Below are positions 6,394 through 11,527 of a DNA stretch of 12,804 bases, piece after piece. A program made the translations under genes and the position numbers. Origin of the DNA: CAYFMS01 sp964491425. GTDB lineage: Bacteria > Patescibacteriota > Patescibacteriia > UBA9934. The stretch is taken from positions 1 to 12,804 of the forward strand of contig CAZBFR010000026.1 of assembly GCA_964491425.1 (NCBI GenBank), written 5' to 3'. The number at the start of each line of letters is the position of its first letter. The stretch's first letter is position 1. The notes beneath the pieces were generated by a model, which did not search any database, was not told the origin of the DNA, and saw nothing but the letters and a program-made list of their open reading frames with translations.

Positions 6394-7131
6394 CTATCTA
6401 TTGGCCGGCGGGTAAATTTCTGGGATGAATTTGCCTTTTTGCCAACGAATTTCACCGACCTGTTCGCCTGAGATGTCCTCAACGATGGCAATCGTAGTGC
6501 CGTTTCTTGGTAATTCGTGTTCGAAGCGGTAGAGCGCTTCACCCGACTCGTCTATGAATGGATCTTTGACCGCGGCTTCGAGTTTTGGGATATCTTGAAA
6601 CGTAATTTCCGGGATGCGATGCTCTGCTTTTGCATTACTATTTCCCGACATGGCTACAAGTTTACCAGGTTCCGTATAGTAAAACTCATAGATTTCTTCG
6701 TAACATCCAGAAGGTGGGCACATTTCGTAATCTAAAATCACAATCGGATTAACCGAGGAATGCAAGAAAACTGCGATGGTGAAGCTACCTTCCGCCCCGT
6801 CAGAGCTGTGCACGTAGTAGTTTTTCTCATCAAAAATAATCGCTTTGTTTGGAGCTTGAGTCAGGATGTCTTGCAAGAGGCGTTCATGTTCAATAATGAT
6901 CTGCTCCGCGAAAACGGTACGAACTACCGTACCGAGGTCTACTTCGGTCCTATGTGCGATTGTAATCTCACTTTTCTCGGGTGTTGCTCTTGCAGCCAGC
7001 TCGGCATCGGAAATGAATCCAGTGCAACATTCAACCGGCTCTACGAATTTATTTCGGAGTACAACCAAGATAATACAGACAAGCGAAGTGATGGCTATTC
7101 CACCAAAAATCAACACGAGAATTTTTTTCAT
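6394..7131 (-). CDS. Membrane-anchored orphan protein with CC motif
   Basis: The 245-residue product has one N-terminal hydrophobic segment (about 4-25) after MKK. The following region begins EPVECCTGF with adjacent Cys35-Cys36, and Cys138 and Cys143 form a second pair in MCPPSGCYEE. The rest alternates beta-like strands (AIIFDEKNYYVH, FTIAVFLHSS, IVILDYEM) with acidic helices. The layout suggests an exported globular domain on a membrane anchor, possibly with disulfides. I recognise no family. The ATG at 7131 has no Shine-Dalgarno but lies ten bases after an extended -10 box, so translation may be leaderless. The gene is bracketed by copy D upstream and terminator copy C downstream, making a self-contained unit. 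Confidence 0.75.
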   Translation of the reverse strand: MKKILVLIFGGIAITSLVCIILVVLRNKFVEPVECCTGFISDAELAARATPEKSEITIAHRTEVDLGTVVRTVFAEQIIIEHERLLQDILTQAPNKAIIFDEKNYYVHSSDGAEGSFTIAVFLHSSVNPIVILDYEMCPPSGCYEEIYEFYYTEPGKLVAMSGNSNAKAEHRIPEITFQDIPKLEAAVKDPFIDESGEALYRFEHELPRNGTTIAIVEDISGEQVGEIRWQKGKFIPEIYPPANR

Positions 7132-7141
7132 AGTTAGCTAC

Positions 7142-7150
7142 ATGATAACA
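7142..7150 (-). promoter_or_regulatory. Extended -10 promoter (TGTTATCAT) past copy D
   Basis: On the minus strand, TGTTATCAT is a near-perfect extended -10, ten bases before the ATG at 7131. Transcription would begin three or four bases before the start codon. The position relative to the tRNA terminator matches the TGTTATAAT box beyond copy B to within two bases. Confidence 0.5.
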
Positions 7151-7157
7151 TTTTCCC

Positions 7158-7194
7158 AGAAACAAAAGCACCCCGCGAATCCGCGAGGTGTTTT
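7158..7194 (-). terminator. Terminator of tRNA-Val, repeat copy D
   Basis: Immediately after the tRNA CCA end on the minus strand comes AAAAA, then the stem CACCTCGCG/CGCGGGGTG (plus-strand arms 7169-7177 and 7182-7190) with a four-base loop, then CTTTTGTTTCT. This is a classic intrinsic terminator for the tRNA. The 52-bp stretch 7158-7209, covering it and the tRNA tip, is repeated exactly as copy B. Confidence 0.9.
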
Positions 7195-7271
7195 TGGTGG
7201 GAGCGAGAGGGCTCGAACCTCTGACCTTCACAATGTCAATGTGACGCTCTAGCCAACTGAGCTACGCCCCC
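7195..7271 (-). tRNA. tRNA-Val(GAC)
   Basis: A complete 77-nt cloverleaf. Acceptor GGGGGCG pairs with CGCTCCC, with one G-U. The D-arm is GCTC/GAGC, the anticodon stem TCACA/TGTGA surrounds loop TTGACAT with anticodon GAC, the variable region is AGGTC, and the T-arm is AGAGG/CCTCT with loop TTCGAGC. The discriminator A and CCA are encoded. It has its own promoter upstream and terminator downstream. It is the parent of the fragments in copies A and B, and probably the target site around which the accessory region grew. Confidence 0.97.
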
Positions 7272-7284
7272 AAGTTGTGCAGGT

Positions 7285-7313
7285 AGTGTAGAGAAAAGAA
7301 GGGGAAATGTCAA
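7285..7313 (-). promoter_or_regulatory. Near-consensus promoter of tRNA-Val
   Basis: On the minus strand TTGACA (7313-7308) and TACACT (7290-7285) are exactly 17 bp apart. The -10 box ends 13 bp before the tRNA, placing the start about seven bases upstream of it. The -35 box contains the TGA stop of the membrane-protein gene, so the tRNA can be transcribed apart from the upstream run. Confidence 0.8.
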
Positions 7314-7711
7314 ACGAAACGGCGGGCGAAGCGCTTACTTTTACGGTTGCGCTTTGGTTTTGCTTTTGAGAGGGAAAAGAGGATGCTTCCAAGGACGATC
7401 GTAAGGACGAAACCGGCGAGGCCGACGATCGCGTAGGCTTTCGAGCTACAGGCGATCGTTTGGGAAAGGAGGTCGAGGTTTGTCGGGGCGTCGATCGGGC
7501 ACGACGTTACGAGACGGTTTGCGGAGACGGTTGCGACGATTCCCGAGAGGATCGCAAGGAGGAGGGAAAGAAGGGTAAAGAGCGAGGAGAACATCGCTCG
7601 GCGCATAGAGGCGCTCGAGGCGAGGCCACGGATTGCGAAGATGATCCCGCCAACGATCCAATAGGCGAAGAAAAAGAGGATTGAAAGGATTAGAACCGAG
7701 AGGATGTTCAT
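7310..7711 (-). CDS. Small three-span membrane protein
   Basis: The 133-residue product has hydrophobic segments at about 3-27, 39-63 and 93-115, and a very basic C-terminal tail (KAKPKRNRKSKRFARRFV) likely to lie in the cytoplasm. Cys71 and Cys88 sit in the loop between the second and third spans, which could be disulfide-linked outside. No family is recognised. Its ATG overlaps the TGA of the preceding small gene as ATGA, which implies translational coupling. It is the last protein gene before tRNA-Val, and its stop codon lies inside the tRNA promoter. Confidence 0.75.
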   Translation of the reverse strand: MNILSVLILSILFFFAYWIVGGIIFAIRGLASSASMRRAMFSSLFTLLSLLLAILSGIVATVSANRLVTSCPIDAPTNLDLLSQTIACSSKAYAIVGLAGFVLTIVLGSILFSLSKAKPKRNRKSKRFARRFV

Positions 7712-7872
7712 AGTTGGTTCAGGGTTGAAAGAGCGAAGAACGAGAAAAGCGTCACGGCAAGCGCCGAGGCGAGAAAGGCAAAGGCAATATAGTAGGCGTC
7801 ACCCCCTTCGCGGAAGGCGCGGATAAAGAGGAGGAGAGTGATTATATAGAGGAGGGACGCAAGGTAAGACAT
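7708..7872 (-). CDS. 54-residue two-span membrane protein
   Basis: The frame begins MSYLASLLYIITLLLFIRAF and ends LSTLNQL. It has two hydrophobic segments (about 3-18 and 27-49) joined by a short polar turn REGGDAYY. It starts 12 bases after the cca stop and overlaps the next gene by ATGA, so it fills the gap exactly and looks like a true operon member. There is no Shine-Dalgarno; a -10-like TATCCT ends six bases before the ATG. Function unknown; it may form a complex with the three-span protein encoded next. Confidence 0.65.
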   Translation of the reverse strand: MSYLASLLYIITLLLFIRAFREGGDAYYIAFAFLASALAVTLFSFFALSTLNQL

Positions 7873-7878
7873 AGAGAT

Positions 7879-7884
7879 AGGATA
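7879..7884 (-). promoter_or_regulatory. Possible -10 box before the 54-residue gene
   Basis: On the minus strand TATCCT sits in the 12-bp gap after cca, with six bases to the ATG, which would give a leaderless transcript. No clear -35 is present, so this may be chance. Confidence 0.25.
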
Positions 7885-9354
7885 CTACGAAAGTAAGTGC
7901 TCGTCATGTGCGATTTTTGCGGCGAGGGAGAGGGCTTGTTCTTTTGTTGTTACGGCGCCGGTGAGTTGGGCGTCGCGAACACGAGAGAGGAGGTGGCGGT
8001 ATTGGGGACCAGGGGCGAGGCCGAGCGAGGCGAGGTCTTCGCCTCGGAGAAGTTTTGTCGCGGTTGGGGCGATTTGTGCGTGGCTTGCGCGAAGACGGCG
8101 GGCGACGTGGAGGCGCTCGCGGGCGACGGAAAAGCGGTCCTCGGCGAGGTGCATTGCGTGGATTAAAAGGAGAAGGTTTGCGCCACGCGGGCCGGCGAAG
8201 AGGGCTTCAAATTCGCTTGGGCGAAGGCTTGCCGGGTCGTGATCTTCGAGGTAGCGCGCGTTTTTTACAAGCCAAAGGACCTCGTCGCAATCGACGTGGG
8301 CGTAGTGATTTTTCCCAAATTGGTGGAAGTGGAGCGAGGTACAAATTCGACTCGCGGAGCCGGCCTCTTCAAAGGACGCGTAAACAAGGAGCGCTGAGAC
8401 GAGGACATTCGCCGGAGCCCGCTTTAGTTCGTAGTGCGCAAGGAGTTGGCGGTTTGTAAGGAGGTGGAGAAGGCGCTGTGTTTTTTCGGCGACATGCGTT
8501 TCAAAATCATCCTCGCCGTCAAAAATCGCAAGTTCCGGAAGGTAGAGGTGGAGGGCACCCGCTTCTGCCCAAAGGCGCATTGCGCGGACGGGATGCTCGA
8601 GAAATCCAAGAAGAAATTCGCGACCGATTGTCGACCGAGGAACATGATACTGATATTTTCCTTCGTCGTTTACGACCGTTGTATTTAAAAGAGGGAGACC
8701 TTCGAGCATCGCTTCCCATGTTCCGTGCTCGATCGCAAAGCCGAGTTGGCAGGCAAGGCGTAGTCCGCGAAGAATTCGCGTCGCGTCTTCAAAGAATCGT
8801 TGCTCCGGGATAAGGACGGCGTTAATCATTCCTTCCTCAAGATCACGGATTCCAAGGAATGGGTCGATAAGATGACCCTCCGCTAAATCAAAAGCCATTG
8901 CGTTTACCGTAAAATCTCGGCGCGACAAATCTTCTTTAATCGTCACCTTTTCGTCGTACTCGATTTTCATGTCGTTTCGCCCGCTTTTATGATCCGGTCC
9001 CAAAAACTCACGACGAGGAAGCGCGATATCGATCGGTTCTCGAACTCGCGCGCCGTGGGGAATAAATTTATACGTTCCGAACTTCTCTATGCGCTCCGCT
9101 GAACCGTGTGTGAGGAGCCATGAATACAAATCTTCCTCAGGGACTCCGCGAACAACGAGATCGAGATCTTTCGGGAGACGTCCAAGAAGGAGATCGCGGA
9201 CCGTCCCGCCAACAAGAAAAATTTGCGCGTTTGGAAACGCTGAAAAGAGGAGTGAGGTCCACGTTAAACGTTCCTCCCCCTGTAAGAATTGTGTGACTCG
9301 ACGCTCTGGCGCGAGTGAAAAATTAGCGTGCCGAAATAAATGCGGAGCGTGCAT
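7885..9354 (-). CDS. cca: CCA-adding enzyme / tRNA nucleotidyltransferase
   Basis: The 489-residue product is a class II nucleotidyltransferase of the CCA-adding/poly(A) polymerase family, which builds or repairs the CCA end of tRNAs from CTP and ATP in the cytoplasm. Visible motifs are VGGTVRDLLLGR (48-59), the metal-binding DLD (63-65), a further Asp in IDIALPRREF (109), SRRDFTVNAMA (144-154), LIDPFLGIRDLE (162-173), and the ATP/CTP-selecting helix ED..RILRGLRLACQLGF (189-206). An HVAEKTQRLLHLL stretch near 287 may be a worn HD-type region without the full metal set. CCA-only versus poly(A) activity cannot be told from sequence. The ATG at 9354 has no Shine-Dalgarno but lies six bases after TATACT. 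It sits 26 bp after the DHH-like gene. The tRNAs seen here already encode CCA, so repair is the likely role. Confidence 0.93.
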   Translation of the reverse strand: MHAPHLFRHANFSLAPERRVTQFLQGEERLTWTSLLFSAFPNAQIFLVGGTVRDLLLGRLPKDLDLVVRGVPEEDLYSWLLTHGSAERIEKFGTYKFIPHGARVREPIDIALPRREFLGPDHKSGRNDMKIEYDEKVTIKEDLSRRDFTVNAMAFDLAEGHLIDPFLGIRDLEEGMINAVLIPEQRFFEDATRILRGLRLACQLGFAIEHGTWEAMLEGLPLLNTTVVNDEGKYQYHVPRSTIGREFLLGFLEHPVRAMRLWAEAGALHLYLPELAIFDGEDDFETHVAEKTQRLLHLLTNRQLLAHYELKRAPANVLVSALLVYASFEEAGSASRICTSLHFHQFGKNHYAHVDCDEVLWLVKNARYLEDHDPASLRPSEFEALFAGPRGANLLLLIHAMHLAEDRFSVARERLHVARRLRASHAQIAPTATKLLRGEDLASLGLAPGPQYRHLLSRVRDAQLTGAVTTKEQALSLAAKIAHDEHLLS

Positions 9355-9360
9355 GACGGA

Positions 9361-9369
9361 AGTATACCA
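9361..9369 (-). promoter_or_regulatory. Extended -10 promoter (TGGTATACT) of cca
   Basis: On the minus strand TGGTATACT ends six bases before the ATG at 9354, so the expected start base is the A of the ATG itself. No -35 is evident. It implies a leaderless cca transcript in addition to read-through from upstream. Confidence 0.45.
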
Positions 9370-9380
9370 AAAATTTTCCG

Positions 9381-10526
9381 TTAGCGGGCGATTTCATCCA
9401 CGGTTTTGCGGACATGTTCAACAACACGTTTTTCGGCGGAGAGAAGATCGGTATTTTTAAGGCGGGCTTCGGCAAATTCGCGACCGCCGTAAGCGCCAAA
9501 CGGAGCGACAAGAAGGAGGGCGTCGTGTGGACGCTCGGCGCGGACATGAATTTCAATTTCGTCCGTACCATGTTCAAAAAAGACGAGCGAGACTTTTGCG
9601 TCGGGCGAAGTCGCGATTAGTTCCTCGAGAATATTATTCAGCGCCGATTCGTCGGCTTTCGCGGAAACGAAATCTTGTTTTGTAAGGGCGGTCCACGTAA
9701 TTCCACGTTCTTTATCGCTTTGAAGGCGAGTAAGGGCGCGTCCCCAAAGGCGAAGGGTCTCAACCGAACGCGTCTTGTAGAGGCGTTCCATAATCAAATC
9801 GCGGTTTGCCCCGAGCGCCATAAGTTCACCCGCGACTTTAAGGGTCTTTGGCGTCACGCGGTGCGACTTAAAGCTATTTGTTTTTGCGATCATTCCCGCA
9901 AGAAGTGCTGTCGCGATCTTCTCGTCGATAATTCCCGCGTCGATGTCTTTTAGGACGGCGAACAATACTTCGGAAGAGGAAACGGCGTTTACGTCGACAA
10001 GATCAACTTGTCCGTAAAATTCGTTTTCAATCGTGTGGTCGATATTTACGACCGGGGTATCAAAGAAAAAGTCTTTGTAGTTTTCAAAAATCGCGCCATG
10101 TTGCGAAAGGGTCGTTGCGCCAATCGAGAAAATCAGGTCGTGCCGGTAGCTGTCGGTTTTAATCACGACATCCTCTTCTTTCCAGATTCCGGATTTTGGT
10201 TGGAGGTGGATCGCGAGCACGCCGTTTTCAACCGAGTACGAGAGGTGGTCGACCTTCGTCTCCGAGGCGTTTACAAGGAGGGTCATTTTTCGAAGGTGTG
10301 CGAGGTCGCCAGCAATCGGTTCCTTTAGTTCGAGGAAGGCAAGGTTTGTTGGAGCAGGGCCTCCGGCCGAAGCGATCGTTACCTTTTTATTAAGCTTTGA
10401 AAGGAAAAAGGAAAGAGCGGTCGCGGTCGCAATCGCGTCAGGGGTAAGGACAGCCGGAAGAACGATAAGGGGCTCGGTCGCGCGTTCAATCAGGGGCAGG
10501 AGTTGTTCATTACTTTTGAGGGACAT
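9381..10526 (-). CDS. DHH/DHHA1-like protein lacking metal-binding residues
   Basis: The 381-residue product (from MSLKSNEQLL) has the DHH phosphoesterase layout of the NrnA/RecJ-like superfamily: a Rossmann-like N-domain, the DHH motif region, a helical TP.TL..A..LMALGA segment, and a C-terminal DHHA1-like domain with GAYGGREFAEARL. The key residues are altered. PDGDA is reduced to PDAIA (29-33), the usual VD of motif II is VN (85-86), DHH is NIDHT (161-165, second His lost), and the DTG-like motif reads KTN (215-217). Loss at all four sites suggests it no longer cleaves nanoRNA or cyclic dinucleotides by the standard mechanism. A binding, regulatory or structural role is possible. The start at 10526 fits a promoter at 10546-10574. 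An earlier in-frame start at 10574 would overlap that promoter. It leads the cca run. Confidence 0.8.
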   Translation of the reverse strand: MSLKSNEQLLPLIERATEPLIVLPAVLTPDAIATATALSFFLSKLNKKVTIASAGGPAPTNLAFLELKEPIAGDLAHLRKMTLLVNASETKVDHLSYSVENGVLAIHLQPKSGIWKEEDVVIKTDSYRHDLIFSIGATTLSQHGAIFENYKDFFFDTPVVNIDHTIENEFYGQVDLVDVNAVSSSEVLFAVLKDIDAGIIDEKIATALLAGMIAKTNSFKSHRVTPKTLKVAGELMALGANRDLIMERLYKTRSVETLRLWGRALTRLQSDKERGITWTALTKQDFVSAKADESALNNILEELIATSPDAKVSLVFFEHGTDEIEIHVRAERPHDALLLVAPFGAYGGREFAEARLKNTDLLSAEKRVVEHVRKTVDEIAR

Positions 10527-10545
10527 GAAGAAAAGGTGATAGCGT

Positions 10546-10574
10546 ACCTTAACCTTGGCTTGCAAAAGTGTCAA
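10546..10574 (-). promoter_or_regulatory. Promoter of the DHH-cca run
   Basis: On the minus strand TTGACA (10574-10569) and TAAGGT (10551-10546) are 17 bp apart, giving a leader of about 12 bases to the ATG at 10526. Its -35 lies in the spacer of the opposing promoter. Confidence 0.65.
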
Positions 10575-10588
10575 TATTGGGGTAGAGT
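10560..10588 (+). promoter_or_regulatory. Promoter of the 219-residue orphan gene
   Basis: TTGCAA (10560-10565) and TAGAGT (10583-10588) are 17 bp apart. The start would be near 10595, giving an 18-base leader that contains the ribosome site GGAGGAA (10604-10610). It overlaps the divergent promoter, so the two probably compete for polymerase. Confidence 0.6.
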
Positions 10589-10612
10589 TACCGGTCCATC
10601 TTTGGAGGAAGT

Positions 10613-11272
10613 ATGGGACAAAAGGTTGATTGGTTGGTTGTTACGGCGGTTCTTGGAACCTCGCTTCGGAGTTTGCCAAACCCGCTTCGGAGGAAGCTCG
10701 ACCAAAACGGCTACTATCAGTGGGGACATGTAATTATCCCTGGATTCCGAACCGTTACCGAGGAGTGTCGGTTGAACGAGCGAGAGCAGGGACAGTTGCT
10801 ACGTGCGCATCAGCAGTTCCGCTCGGAGCATGCTAGGCTCGCGGGTCATCCTCTCGATTTCCTTAGTCGTTACACGGTTCGAATCTGCGCGCGGTTTGAG
10901 CGCATGCGCGTTCTCGACGAGAACCAGTACCTCGCTCTTCTCTCGAAGGGGGTAGCGGTCATCGCTTGGACTCCTGCAGAAACGAACCTCCTCACCGCGC
11001 TCCAAAAGACGACAGTCGGGGCGTTGTGTCAGGCACGGTGGGATCTCGAACTCCTTCGGGTCGCGATCGACTTTTGGCATGATAAGGCGTTTCTTCGGGA
11101 CATGGAGGAAAAGCTGTTCCAGTGGTCGAGGAGGTACAAGATCAGCCTCCACTTCGACATGGACCTTCCGGCCCCGCTCTCGACGGCCTTCCCACGTATC
11201 CCGGATCCACCCGCACCCTGGGTCCCGATTGACGCTCTGCGTCAGTACGGTATGGGTCGCGGTCGTAGGTAG
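10613..11272 (+). CDS. Soluble orphan protein, 219 residues
   Basis: No family is recognised. The product is basic, rich in Arg and Leu, and has no signal peptide or membrane span. The first ~55 residues look beta/loop-like (YYQWGHVIIPGFRTVTEE). Residues about 55-180 form amphipathic helices, with a Pro-rich tail (about 185-205, PRIPDPPAPW) and a basic end GMGRGRR. The basic tail could contact nucleic acid, but nothing more specific supports that. Expression signals are the best in the window: a 17-bp-spaced promoter, GGAGGAA two bases before the ATG, and a strong intrinsic terminator 18 bp after the stop. This makes it a self-standing, probably well-expressed gene. A shorter in-window alternative start was not needed. 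Confidence 0.75.
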   Translation: MGQKVDWLVVTAVLGTSLRSLPNPLRRKLDQNGYYQWGHVIIPGFRTVTEECRLNEREQGQLLRAHQQFRSEHARLAGHPLDFLSRYTVRICARFERMRVLDENQYLALLSKGVAVIAWTPAETNLLTALQKTTVGALCQARWDLELLRVAIDFWHDKAFLRDMEEKLFQWSRRYKISLHFDMDLPAPLSTAFPRIPDPPAPWVPIDALRQYGMGRGRR

Positions 11273-11290
11273 TCCGCGTAGCTCGTCTCA

Positions 11291-11330
11291 CGCCCCGCGC
11301 CTTCACAGGTCGCGGGGCGATTCGTTTTTT
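11291..11330 (+). terminator. Intrinsic terminator
   Basis: CGCCCCGCG (11291-11299) pairs perfectly with CGCGGGGCG (11311-11319), followed by ATTCG and six T (11325-11330). It ends the transcript of the 219-residue gene. Between it and valS (11331-11527) I see only a promoter and a short palindrome. Confidence 0.9.
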
Positions 11331-11421
11331 GGACGGGGACACACAATCTCAAAAATCGTATGCGGTTAATTAGTGTGATCTCAAGATCCAGGAGAAACGT
11401 TGGGAAAAATGAAAAAATAGA

Positions 11422-11438
11422 GATCACTCTAAGTGATC
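11422..11438. repeat. Perfect short palindrome upstream of valS
   Basis: GATCACT (11422-11428) and AGTGATC (11432-11438) are exact inverted copies with a 3-bp centre. It lies about 50 bp before the valS -35 box. It may be a protein-binding site; there is no T-run, so it is not a terminator. Confidence 0.4.
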
Positions 11439-11488
11439 GCCTGCCAAAATTGGGAAAGGGGCACCCTCCTCCCGCAAACAAAGATTTA

Positions 11489-11517
11489 TTGCGTAAAATC
11501 GGCAATTTCGATACACT
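11489..11517 (+). promoter_or_regulatory. valS promoter
   Basis: TTGCGT (11489-11494) and TACACT (11512-11517) are 17 bp apart. The start would be near 11524, about four bases before the valS ATG, with no room for a Shine-Dalgarno. Confidence 0.6.
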
Positions 11518-11527
11518 TTTTTCATGT

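Noticed and set aside
126..7271. Integrase, transposase or relaxase for the accessory region
   Set aside because: I looked for tyrosine or serine recombinase and DDE motifs in all the genes here and saw none.
8055..8459. 134-codon plus-strand frame antisense to cca
   Set aside because: The Arg/Gly-rich translation is a by-product of the GC-rich cca codons; cca motifs on the other strand are unambiguous.
11360..11527. In-frame 56-codon extension upstream of valS starting with ATG at 11360
   Set aside because: It shows no resemblance to any ValRS N-terminus, contains the palindrome and the promoter, and the family start matches the ATG at 11528.
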